This document shows positions 50,178-58,307 of a stretch of 64,000 nt of DNA, piece by piece (the stretch's first letter is position 1; each line of letters opens with the position of its first letter). Made by a program: the position numbers and the translations under genes. Below the pieces are notes generated by a model. It was not told the origin of the DNA and did no database searches. It worked only from the letters and a program-made list of their open reading frames with translations. Origin of the DNA: an uncultured Alphaproteobacteria bacterium. Lineage in GTDB: Bacteria > Pseudomonadota > Alphaproteobacteria > CAAHEQ01 > UBA3637. Location: positions 1 to 64,000 of the forward strand of contig CANQUX010000002.1 in the NCBI GenBank assembly GCA_947627155.1, in the 5' to 3' direction.

Positions 50178-51422
50178 TTATAATAATGCCAATAAAATAC
50201 CGGCGGCAACGGCCGATCCGATGGCACCCGATACATTCGCACCCATGGCATGCATAATCAGATGATTGTTCGGATTGGCTTCAACGCCCAATTTTTCACT
50301 GACACGCGCAGCCATCGGTATGGCGGAAACACCGGCCGACCCGATCAGCGGATTGATTTTCTGCTTTAAAAACAAATTCATGCCTTTTGCCATAACAACA
50401 CCGGCACCCGTTCCCAAACAAAAGGCAATGACACCCAGCAACAAAACCACCAACGTTTGTGGCACCAAAAACAATTCGGCCGCCATTTTGGAACCGACGG
50501 ACAAGCCCAGCATAATCACAACGGCATTCATTAAATCATTGGCTGCCGTTTTGGAAAGACGTTCGGTCACGTCGCATTCTTTCAGCAAATTACCCAACAT
50601 TAACATACCGATTAACGGCAAGGCCATGGGAATAAAAAATCCGGTTAACAGAAGGGTCATTATCGGAAAAATAATTTTTTCCCGCTTGGAAACCGTACGC
50701 AACTGTTTCATTTCAATTTTGCGCTCGCTTGCACTTGTTAATGCCCGCATTACCGGCGGTTGAATCACCGGCACCAACGCCATATAGGAATAGGCGGCGA
50801 CGGCAACGGCACCCAACATTTCCGGCGCCAACTTTCCGGCAAGATAAATTGATGTCGGCCCGTCTGCCCCGCCGATAATGGCAATGGAAGCGGCTTGTTT
50901 TAACGTGATATTAAAAAACGGCACATATTTTCCCAACACAATGGCACCCAAAAACGTGCCGAATATGGCAAACTGCGCCGCACCGCCCAAAAGCGCCGTT
51001 TTCGGATTGGCAATTAAGGGGCCGAAATCCGTCATGGCGCCGACTCCTAAAAAAATCAGCAACGGAAACAGCCCGTTTGCAATGCCCAAGTGATATAAAA
51101 TATATAATAATCCGCCCTCTTGCGTTAAGCCCGCTGCCGGCATATTCGCCAACAATCCGCCAACGGCAATCGGAATCAGCAACAGCGGTTCAAACTTGCG
51201 CGCAATGCCCAAATAAAGCAAAAACAGACAAATGATAATCATCGTGATCTGCCCTGCTCCCAACGGCAATGCCATATTAACGGGTGTTGATTGCGCATAA
51301 AGAGCATATAGCCCCGTTTGATGCCATACCGCGGCAATACTTTGACTGAAACAAGCGCCGATCAGAAACAAAACCATACCTGCCATAGCGGCAGCAATCC
51401 ACAAAAGCATATTTTTTTTCAT
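50178..51422 (-). CDS. oadB: Oxaloacetate (or related) decarboxylase, membrane beta subunit
   Basis: 414 residues with about eleven hydrophobic segments. The key [15 protein letters not shown] and [20 protein letters not shown] motifs contain the Asp residues that carry sodium and the carboxylate. It decarboxylates carboxybiotin on the alpha subunit and pumps Na+ out. Slightly extended N-terminus with a signal-like first helix. Overlaps oadA by four bases. Could also serve methylmalonyl- or glutaconyl-CoA systems, but the alpha subunit is of the oxaloacetate type. Confidence 0.92.
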   Translation of the reverse strand: MKKNMLLWIAAAMAGMVLFLIGACFSQSIAAVWHQTGLYALYAQSTPVNMALPLGAGQITMIIICLFLLYLGIARKFEPLLLIPIAVGGLLANMPAAGLTQEGGLLYILYHLGIANGLFPLLIFLGVGAMTDFGPLIANPKTALLGGAAQFAIFGTFLGAIVLGKYVPFFNITLKQAASIAIIGGADGPTSIYLAGKLAPEMLGAVAVAAYSYMALVPVIQPPVMRALTSASERKIEMKQLRTVSKREKIIFPIMTLLLTGFFIPMALPLIGMLMLGNLLKECDVTERLSKTAANDLMNAVVIMLGLSVGSKMAAELFLVPQTLVVLLLGVIAFCLGTGAGVVMAKGMNLFLKQKINPLIGSAGVSAIPMAARVSEKLGVEANPNNHLIMHAMGANVSGAIGSAVAAGILLALL

Positions 51423-53227
51423 GCGCTCACCTTCATTAAGAGTTGTCCGGCCGATACATTGGCTCCGCTTTGAACCGTTATTTCCGTGACTTTGCCGCTC
51501 ACACCGGCTTTAACGCGCGTTTCCATTTTCATCACCTCCACAACACAAACATCCGTATTCGCTTCAACCGTTTGTCCGGCCGATACCAAAATTTTGGTTA
51601 TAACGCCGGGTGTGGGCGCTTTAATTTCATGCGCCGAACCACCGCCGGACGCAGGCACGGAACCGGATGCGGGCGTTTGAGCGGCGCCTGTGTCGGTTAA
51701 CAGCTCAATCGGATAATCAACGCCGTTCACAATGGCTTTATCTTTTTGAATTTCAACATGATACGCTTCACCCGCAACAGAAATGTCATATACGCCGTTT
51801 GACGACACGGCAGGCTTCGGTTTTTCTTTATATCGCACTTTAACCGACCCTTTTCCCTCTAAAAAGGCAATTCCCTTATCTCCGCAAGACGCGGCAATAA
51901 ACACGTTTTCATCGGTTATGGGTAAATGCGCCTCTTCAAGCATTTTTTCATAATGGCGACGCGATTTCTTTTCGTTTCTGTCGTTAATGGACAAAACCGA
52001 TTCGGTTGTCGGCTCTAAATGCAACTGCTCGGCGGCAATTTTCACCACCTCTGCATCGGGTTTGACAGGTGTTTGTCCGAAATAACCCAAAACCATTTTA
52101 CCGTACCCTTCGGCAATTTTTTGCCACGGTCCGATCATCACATTATTAAATGCCTGTTGAAAATAAAATTGAGAAACGGGCGTTACCGAGGTACCGAATC
52201 CGCCTTTCCGCACCACTTCCTCCATAGCGGTAATAATTTCGGCATATTTATCCATCAAATTATTATCACGCAACATTTGCGTATTGGCCGTTAACGCGCC
52301 GCCGGGCATGGGTGACCAGGGAATACGCGGATCGGCATGCAAGGCTTCCGGCGGAATAAAATAATCACTTAACGCGTCTTTTAACTGTTCTTCAACTTTC
52401 ATAACGGCATCGATATTGCAATCAAGCTCATAATCCGTTCCGCGCAGGGCATGCCAAAACGTGGCAATATCCGGCTGACACGTTCCCCCCGACACGGGCG
52501 CCATCGATAAATCAACAATATCAGCCCCGCCTTCAACGGCTGCCAAATAGCAGGTTAAGCCCGTTCCCGCCGTTTCATGCGAATGAAACTCAATCGGCAC
52601 TTTTTTCCCGAGCAATTTGCGCGCCCGTGCAATGGTTTCCCGCACAACCGACGGTACTGCCGTTCCCGAGGCATCTTTAAAACAAATCGAATCAAAAGGA
52701 ATATCGGCTTTTAAAAACTTTTTCAATCTTTCTTCGTAAAAATCAGGCGTATGCGCTCCCGTGCAGGACGGCGGCAATGACATCATGGCCACGCAAAGCT
52801 GATGCTTCAAGCCGGCATTTACAATACATTGTCCGCTGTAAATTAAGTTTTGCGGATCATTTAACGCATCAAAGTTACGAATGGTTGTCATCCCGTGTTT
52901 TTTAAATAAATCGGCATGCAGTTTAATCATTTCCGAACTTTGCGAATCGAGCGCCACCACATTCACGCCGCGCGCCAACGTTTGTAAATTAACATCGTTG
53001 CCGCAAATCGCACGAAACGAATCCATCACGTCAAAAGCGTTTTCGTTATTATAGAAAAATGCCGCCTGAAACGAGGCGCCGCCACCCGCTTCAATATAGC
53101 GAATACCGGCATTAACCGCCTCTTTCACGACGGGCAAATAATCTTTGGATAAAACCCTGGCACCGAAAACGGATTGAAAGCCGTCTCGAAACGCCGTACA
53201 CATCAATGAAATTTTTTTCTTTGTCAT
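51419..53227 (-). CDS. oadA: Oxaloacetate decarboxylase alpha subunit with biotinyl domain
   Basis: 602 residues from ATG 53227 ([20 protein letters not shown]), AAAGGA upstream. HMGL-like carboxyltransferase domain (1-300; [27 protein letters not shown] metal site), conserved PYC-type domain, and a C-terminal biotinyl domain with [16 protein letters not shown], biotin on Lys. It moves CO2 from oxaloacetate to biotin for the membrane subunit. Note [10 protein letters not shown] instead of the common DTTLRDGHQS at the N-terminus: a change near a metal-binding Asp. Confidence 0.9.
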   Translation of the reverse strand: MTKKKISLMCTAFRDGFQSVFGARVLSKDYLPVVKEAVNAGIRYIEAGGGASFQAAFFYNNENAFDVMDSFRAICGNDVNLQTLARGVNVVALDSQSSEMIKLHADLFKKHGMTTIRNFDALNDPQNLIYSGQCIVNAGLKHQLCVAMMSLPPSCTGAHTPDFYEERLKKFLKADIPFDSICFKDASGTAVPSVVRETIARARKLLGKKVPIEFHSHETAGTGLTCYLAAVEGGADIVDLSMAPVSGGTCQPDIATFWHALRGTDYELDCNIDAVMKVEEQLKDALSDYFIPPEALHADPRIPWSPMPGGALTANTQMLRDNNLMDKYAEIITAMEEVVRKGGFGTSVTPVSQFYFQQAFNNVMIGPWQKIAEGYGKMVLGYFGQTPVKPDAEVVKIAAEQLHLEPTTESVLSINDRNEKKSRRHYEKMLEEAHLPITDENVFIAASCGDKGIAFLEGKGSVKVRYKEKPKPAVSSNGVYDISVAGEAYHVEIQKDKAIVNGVDYPIELLTDTGAAQTPASGSVPASGGGSAHEIKAPTPGVITKILVSAGQTVEANTDVCVVEVMKMETRVKAGVSGKVTEITVQSGANVSAGQLLMKVSA

Positions 53228-53238
53228 TTGAATTCCTT

Positions 53239-53412
53239 TCATTTTTTATGATTGTTATGCAGAGCAAAAGCTATTGCTGCGGCGATTTTATTCCGATTCG
53301 TTTCCGAACCTTGCAACGATTGCAACAAGTTCATAAAACAAACAAGCAAAAACAAAAAGAAAAAAACACCGCCCATACCTAATCCGGCAATAATTAATCC
53401 TTGAAGAAACAT
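53239..53412 (-). CDS. oadG: Oxaloacetate decarboxylase gamma subunit
   Basis: 57 residues from ATG 53412 with GGGAGG upstream, too short for the ORF track. One N-terminal transmembrane helix (LIIAGLGMGGVFFFLFLLVC FMN split as seen), then a short hydrophilic tail with IAAAIAFALHNNHKK, like OadG. It holds the alpha and beta subunits together. Stop lies 11 bases before the oadA start, which completes a G-A-B operon. Confidence 0.8.
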   Translation of the reverse strand: MFLQGLIIAGLGMGGVFFFLFLLVCFMNLLQSLQGSETNRNKIAAAIAFALHNNHKK

Positions 53413-53442
53413 TTTTAAACCTCCCTCTATGGTTCTTTTAAA

Positions 53443-53471
53443 ATCATATAAATTATTTTTACGAATTGCAA
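53443..53471 (-). promoter_or_regulatory. Promoter of the oadGAB operon
   Basis: Minus strand TTGCAA, 17-base spacer, TATGAT, 31 bp before the oadG start. Confidence 0.6.
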
Positions 53472-53546
53472 GTTTTTTTAGAAAAAATAAAAATCATTAT
53501 AAATCAATCAATTAAAAGATAATTGTATTTTTTTATAAAAAAACAG

Positions 53547-53575
53547 TTGAAAAACAAAAAAAAATGATGTAACAT
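53547..53575 (+). promoter_or_regulatory. Promoter driving the structured leader and lysozyme-like gene
   Basis: TTGAAA, 17-base spacer, TAACAT; predicted start near 53582, just before the structured segment. Confidence 0.5.
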
Positions 53576-53610
53576 ATTTCTTGAAATCAAAAAAGCATGA
53601 AAATGTTTTA

Positions 53611-53700
53611 TTTGATGTCGGTAGCGGTCAACAAGTTGACGATGAGTTTACATCAAACACTAGCATTCTCTTCTTTCTAACTCGTGCGACCGCTACTTTT
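53611..53700 (+). ncRNA. Structured RNA candidate (pseudoknot-like) in the 5' leader
   Basis: TTTGATGT (53611) pairs with ACATCAAA (53650), and GTAGCGGTC (53621) with GACCGCTAC (53688). As these cross, they form a pseudoknot or are alternatives. A smaller hairpin GTCAAC-AA-GTTGAC (53627-53640) competes. The last arm is followed by TTTTATATTT, so it may end a small RNA of about 120 bases or act as a switch for the gene at 53780. I do not recognise a known riboswitch. Confidence 0.45.
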
Positions 53701-53779
53701 ATATTTAAGGTCGTTTTTGTTTTGAACAAAATTAAAAGAAATTGAATTCTTTATTTATTTTGAGGACAGATACTCATCC

Positions 53780-55129
53780 ATGTCAAATGAAAATGTACAA
53801 AATTCTCCTGATGAAACACCCGATCAATCGGAAAAAAACGATGTTTTTTTTGCACCGTTAGAAGAAAAACCGGAAAAAGAATCGCCGGAAACGGAAACAA
53901 CGGAAAATCAAGCGGAAGAAAATAAAAAAGATGAAAAAGCTCTTCTTTCTTGCTTATTTGCCCCCACTTATTTAATGGAAAGCACGTTAACCTCTCAAAA
54001 TGAAGAAGGCATTATTCAAAGTGAGCCGATTAACCATTTTTATTTTTGTTCGGCTAACAAGTTAACCATCGGATACGGCACTAAAATCGAATGCAATGCC
54101 AACGGAAAATTAGCCAAAGAAGGCATACAGGCTCTGCAACAATTAAAAATTTACAAAGGCAACAAGGAATTAACCGAAACCGAAAAGCAACAATTGGTTC
54201 GGGATTGTTGTGCCGCACGCAATCGGTATGATCGTATTCACGGGAAGAACAAATTTTGTAAATTGGGCATTCACAGTCAATCAAGAGAGTTATTCGGCAG
54301 CAAGCCCCCTCTGGTTAGCAAAGAAAGCGCCTGGGATACGGCTTTAACGGAATATAAAAATAAGCAACAAAAATTGTTGGCGAAGAATGCAAATTTCAAA
54401 AAGAATTTAATTTTATTGGCGCTCGGAACGGATATGGCTTATCAATACGGCGATAGCGGCGTTACAAAAACAAATATTTATCATACCGTTAAAAAGGGAA
54501 ATATTCCGGCAACGACCACATTCGGCAAATACGGTGATCGAACACTTCTGCGCAAATGGATGCTGGAAACATCGCATTTGTTTAAAAAAGATCAAGAGAA
54601 TCGCCAAAATGAAACAGCAACGCCCGAATCGCAAAGTAAAATTTTTATAACGGCCTTAAAATCATTTGAAAAAACGTTTCATCAGCACATTATGGATCGG
54701 CAAAAGCATGTTAAAATTTTAATGGATCAATGTATGGCTTTGGTTATGACGCAAAATTTTCAAAACATTTACGGACGCTATCCGCAACCGGAAGAAATTA
54801 AAAACATTCGTAAAACCTCGCAAAACTTTATTTATAATGAATTATACAATTCAATCGAAATCGAGCGCGTGGGAGAACGCTATCGCGAAAACGCCATCGC
54901 CAACACCATAAAAGAGGCAGACCCCAATGCTCCCAATCCGATTGTTTCCATTCGAACGTCAGCCAAAAAAGTGGCAGACAGAAGCGCTACCGAAAGTGAA
55001 GAAAAAGCAAAAAAAACAAATCAAAAGCCGAAATTGACCGCTTTTTTGAAATCTGCCGAAGAAAAAACGGAAGAAATCAATTCAAATTTGTTGATCAATC
55101 AAGGAAATAACACACAAGGACGGGCATAA
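53780..55129 (+). CDS. Acidic protein with a lysozyme-like (GH24-type) segment
   Basis: 449 residues. Residues 1-60 are highly acidic and probably disordered (NSPDETPDQSEKNDVFF). Around 75-95, EPINHFYFCSANKLTIGYGT resembles the E-x7/8-C/D-x5-T triad and TIGYGT strand of phage-type lysozymes; it goes on with GIQALQQLKIYKGNKELTE. The remainder is helical and charged. No signal peptide. It could be a peptidoglycan-cutting effector or a dead relative; confidence in the enzyme call is low. Two bases before trpS, so co-transcribed. Confidence 0.45.
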   Translation: MSNENVQNSPDETPDQSEKNDVFFAPLEEKPEKESPETETTENQAEENKKDEKALLSCLFAPTYLMESTLTSQNEEGIIQSEPINHFYFCSANKLTIGYGTKIECNANGKLAKEGIQALQQLKIYKGNKELTETEKQQLVRDCCAARNRYDRIHGKNKFCKLGIHSQSRELFGSKPPLVSKESAWDTALTEYKNKQQKLLAKNANFKKNLILLALGTDMAYQYGDSGVTKTNIYHTVKKGNIPATTTFGKYGDRTLLRKWMLETSHLFKKDQENRQNETATPESQSKIFITALKSFEKTFHQHIMDRQKHVKILMDQCMALVMTQNFQNIYGRYPQPEEIKNIRKTSQNFIYNELYNSIEIERVGERYRENAIANTIKEADPNAPNPIVSIRTSAKKVADRSATESEEKAKKTNQKPKLTAFLKSAEEKTEEINSNLLINQGNNTQGRA

Positions 55130-55131
55130 AA

Positions 55132-56148
55132 ATGAATTATGATAACAAAGTGATTTTAACGGGTGTGAAACCGACGGGAACCATTCATATCGGCAATTAC
55201 GTCGGCGCCATTAAACCGGCTATCGAGCTGGGACATCAAATTAACAAAACGGGGCGACATATTATGTTCGTTGCCGATTATCACGCCATTAACGCCATTA
55301 AAGATGCCCCCCTGTTAAGGCAGTTAACGCGCGAAATTGCCTGCACTTATTTGGCGTGCGGATTAAATCCCGAGCAATCGTTTTTTTATCGGCAATCCGA
55401 TGTGCCGGAACTTTTTGAAATGACCACCATTTTAATGGCCTACACGCCCAAAGGCTTTATGAACAAGGCGCATGCCTATAAAGCGGCGGTTGATAAAAAC
55501 ACGGCGAAAGGCGAACCGCAAGATGCCGGCATTAACATGGGGCTATACACTTATCCCGTTTTAATGGCTGCCGATATTTTATCGTATGATACCGATATGG
55601 TGCCTGTCGGTAAAGACCAGGTACAACATGTTGAAATTGCTGCCGATATTGCCGGTGCCATAAACGCGCTTTACGGCAATGTGCTTAAAATTCCGACGCC
55701 TGTTTTAACCGAAAGCGCTGCCGTTCTGCCCGGTACGGACGGTCGCAAAATGAGTAAAAGCTATCACAATGTTATTCCTTTGTTCGGAACGGATGCGGAA
55801 ATAAAAAAAGCCGTTATGGGCATTCAAACGGATTGTCGGGATATTAACGAGCCGAAAAACCCCGATGAAATTTTGTTATATCAAATATCCAAAGGCATTG
55901 TGCCCGAAGCAACGGCGGCAGAAATTAAAGAAGGCTTGGAAAAAGGGGGTATGGGTTACGGCACCATAAAAAAAATGTTATTGGCTGCCGTTTTGGAAGA
56001 AATCGGCGACAAGCGGGAAAAATATAATTACTATTTGTCGCATTTTGATGAAGTGGAAGATATGTTGCATGCCGGCGCTCAAAAAGCGCGAGCGGTAGCT
56101 AACCCCGTGTTGCAGCGGGTGAAAGATGCTGTTTTTCATCGGGTGTAA
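55132..56148 (+). CDS. trpS: Tryptophanyl-tRNA synthetase
   Basis: 338 residues, normal length. HIGN signature in GTIHIGNYVGAIKPAIEL and KMSKS loop in GTDGRKMSKSYHNVIPLF; VPVGKDQVQHVEIAADIA in between. Charges tRNA-Trp. Its position behind an unusual acidic protein and before an exported LOG-like protein is odd for a housekeeping gene. Confidence 0.95.
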   Translation: MNYDNKVILTGVKPTGTIHIGNYVGAIKPAIELGHQINKTGRHIMFVADYHAINAIKDAPLLRQLTREIACTYLACGLNPEQSFFYRQSDVPELFEMTTILMAYTPKGFMNKAHAYKAAVDKNTAKGEPQDAGINMGLYTYPVLMAADILSYDTDMVPVGKDQVQHVEIAADIAGAINALYGNVLKIPTPVLTESAAVLPGTDGRKMSKSYHNVIPLFGTDAEIKKAVMGIQTDCRDINEPKNPDEILLYQISKGIVPEATAAEIKEGLEKGGMGYGTIKKMLLAAVLEEIGDKREKYNYYLSHFDEVEDMLHAGAQKARAVANPVLQRVKDAVFHRV

Positions 56149-56157
56149 GGAGAAAAA

Positions 56158-56886
56158 ATGAAAAAATTACGGTTTTTCTTATCTGTTTTATTTCTGTCAA
56201 GTGCTCTTTTACCGTTATCGGTATCAGCCAACACGCTTGAAACAATCAGCATTTTCGGTGATACCACAAACGGGAAAATGAGCAAAAACGACAAAATGGC
56301 CTATCAATTGGGAAAAATGCTTGCCGATAACAAAAAAAAGCTTGTGACGGGCGGCGAAACATCGGGCATTACGGGCGCCTTGTTAAAGGGCGCTTACGAG
56401 GCGGGGGCCGACATAACACCGGTTGCCGTTTCCGAATCGTTTGATGCTTATTGTCCCGAAACGCATTTTTGCCGAAAAATTCCTTATACATTTGTTGATT
56501 CGGAAGAAGAACGGCAAATGACGCGAGCCGATTTAGGCGATGCCATTGTTATTTTGCCGGGCGGCTGGGAACCGCTGGCAGTTTTTGCGCAGTTGGCAAA
56601 CATGCAAGCACAAAATCTCACCTATGTCAATGAAGATAAGGAAAATTTAAAAAGAGAAACGGCCTCGGGCAAAAAGCCGATAACGGCGCTTTCGGCCGCT
56701 GATTTGGCAACACCCGTCAAAAAGCCGATTATTTTCTTAAATATCAATCATTATTGGGATCATCTCAGATATTTCATTGATGAAATGCGGCGGCAAAAAA
56801 TTTTATCGGAGGAAGAAACCTCTTTTATCGGATTTGCCGAAAAGCCCAAAGATGTGTTACCGCTGGCGCAAAAGCTGGCAAAATAA
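56158..56886 (+). CDS. Exported LOG/SLOG-like Rossmann protein
   Basis: 242 residues. A clear Sec signal peptide (KLRFFLSVLFLSSALLPLSV SANT, cleavage after SAN) precedes a lysine-decarboxylase-like/LOG fold: IFGDTTNGKMSKNDKMAY, LVTGGETSGITGALLKGAYE, and AIVILPGGWEPLAVFAQL in place of PGGxGTxxE. The catalytic Glu may be that of WEPL. LOG proteins release cytokinin-type bases or sense nucleotides in the cytoplasm; an exported one is unusual. Ends the trpS operon before a terminator. Confidence 0.7.
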   Translation: MKKLRFFLSVLFLSSALLPLSVSANTLETISIFGDTTNGKMSKNDKMAYQLGKMLADNKKKLVTGGETSGITGALLKGAYEAGADITPVAVSESFDAYCPETHFCRKIPYTFVDSEEERQMTRADLGDAIVILPGGWEPLAVFAQLANMQAQNLTYVNEDKENLKRETASGKKPITALSAADLATPVKKPIIFLNINHYWDHLRYFIDEMRRQKILSEEETSFIGFAEKPKDVLPLAQKLAK

Positions 56887-56902
56887 AACAATCATTTGTT
56901 CA

Positions 56903-56937
56903 ACAAAAAACGCTCCCTAAATTGAGAGCGTTTTATT
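56903..56937. terminator. Bidirectional terminator
   Basis: AACGCTC / GAGCGTT stem with ten-base loop; T-run after it on the plus strand and a run of A before it (T on minus). Shared by the convergent gene at 56970. Confidence 0.75.
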
Positions 56938-56969
56938 TATATTTAAAAATTTATGCTATAATTAAAAAT

Positions 56970-57329
56970 TTATGCGTAAGCCATATCGTTATTATCACGC
57001 AAAGCCGGATTCACATTTCCCCGAGCTGCATCGCGCGCTTGATACGGATTATTCTCATTTGTAATTCTTTCGGAACATGAAGCTAATCGGGCATCTAAAC
57101 CCATACTCGCTTGATTTTCATCTTTCGCTTCTTTGGATTCTTCTTCAACCGTTAAGGCATTTCGCCCGCCGAGAACTTTTCCGATATCAGCAAGTGTTTG
57201 TTTGTTAATATTAACAGCTTCTCCAATTGTCGCTAATGCACCTTTTTCTTGTGGCGTTTCTTCTTTTTTTTCGTTTTCTTGTGTATTTGGGGCTATCAAC
57301 GAAGAGAGAATATCTAACCATCCAGCCAT
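56970..57329 (-). CDS. Unknown small acidic protein
   Basis: 119 residues. Start region MAGWLDILSSLIAPNTQENE, a helical middle (GALATIGEAVNINKQTLADI), and a polar tail (YQARDAARGNVNPALRDNND). Strong promoter and GGAGGTCGTT ribosome site, so probably well expressed. No family recognised; the divergent neighbour is also unknown. Confidence 0.55.
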   Translation of the reverse strand: MAGWLDILSSLIAPNTQENEKKEETPQEKGALATIGEAVNINKQTLADIGKVLGGRNALTVEEESKEAKDENQASMGLDARLASCSERITNENNPYQARDAARGNVNPALRDNNDMAYA

Positions 57330-57361
57330 AACGACCTCCTAAAATTGTTTACGATAAGAGT

Positions 57362-57390
57362 ATTATACCCTATTTTTCAGTAAAAGACAA
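57362..57390 (-). promoter_or_regulatory. Promoter of the gene at 56970-57329
   Basis: Minus strand TTGTCT, 17-base spacer, perfect TATAAT. Confidence 0.65.
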
Positions 57391-57448
57391 GCACTTTTTT
57401 TCAAAAATTATTGTCTTGTCGATTTTTTTCTTTTTTTATGAAAAATAA

Positions 57449-57477
57449 TTGATTTGTTTCTTAAAATACGCTATATT
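57449..57477 (+). promoter_or_regulatory. Promoter of the gene at 57511-58176
   Basis: TTGATT, 17-base spacer, TATATT, followed by GAAAGGAG before the ATG. Confidence 0.65.
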
Positions 57478-57510
57478 TGACTTGTAACCTCTTAATGAAA
57501 GGAGTCTTTT

Positions 57511-58176
57511 ATGGCAGAAGAAGGTCAATTTACATACAGCGTTCCCGAATATTTGGAAAAATCGCGTTTCCCGATTTTAAGTCGCTATCGGGATTTAATG
57601 GCATTCGTGAAAGGCGCCTTTTCAGACGGATATATTTCCGATTTGGAATTGCATCAAATCGAACGCGCCGAATCGGATATTCTGCTGGAATATCAAGTGG
57701 CCGCCGATGTGTTCTTTAAAATGAATCCGGGCTCCAAAGGATATGCCGCCGCCGAGCGCTTGCTTTACCATTTACATCGCTGCAACGTGTTTATGCGCTT
57801 TGCCCGCGATCAGGCACGATTAAAACATGCACGCGAAAAAATGGGTCCCGATCACCCTACACGCGATCGGCGAAAAGAAGATTTGGCCGTGAAAGAAGAG
57901 AAAGTTATTCTCATTGAATCGGCCGCCGCCGGATTCGGGTTGATGAAAAGTCTTGAAACGCCTTATGAACGCATTCAGGCGGAATTACCGACCATTCGGC
58001 GCAATTTGGCCAAATTAAGCCCCGAAGAACGTATTGAGTTGGAAGCCAAAATCAATGCCATGCTTGATCAGCTGCGCGACAGACAATTAGAGCATTTGTC
58101 GATTGAAGAACTCAATCGCATTATCGGGCTTGAAAAATATTTAATGGGCGAACGCGAACACGTGCGGGAATCATAA
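57511..58176 (+). CDS. Unknown helical protein
   Basis: 221 residues, nearly all predicted helix, many Arg/Glu (LMAFVKGAFSDGYISDLELH; ARDQARLKHAREKMGPDHP; EERIELEAKINAMLDQLRDR). The segment DGYISDLELHQIERAE resembles an EF-hand-like or TerB-like acidic helix pair, but this is not firm. Cytoplasmic. Own promoter. More GC-rich than the prophage, like other core genes here. Confidence 0.6.
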   Translation: MAEEGQFTYSVPEYLEKSRFPILSRYRDLMAFVKGAFSDGYISDLELHQIERAESDILLEYQVAADVFFKMNPGSKGYAAAERLLYHLHRCNVFMRFARDQARLKHAREKMGPDHPTRDRRKEDLAVKEEKVILIESAAAGFGLMKSLETPYERIQAELPTIRRNLAKLSPEERIELEAKINAMLDQLRDRQLEHLSIEELNRIIGLEKYLMGEREHVRES

Positions 58177-58211
58177 TAAACCCGTTTCAAGCAAAAAACC
58201 TTAAATTTCTC

Positions 58212-58240
58212 TTGAAAAAAAAGAAAAACGGATATATAAT
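58212..58240 (+). promoter_or_regulatory. Promoter of proS
   Basis: TTGAAA, 17-base spacer, perfect TATAAT. Confidence 0.7.
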
Positions 58241-58307
58241 TGCTTTTACTTTTTTCGATAATCAAGCAATTATCAAAGTAACGTTATAATAAGAAAGGAT
58301 TTTATTT

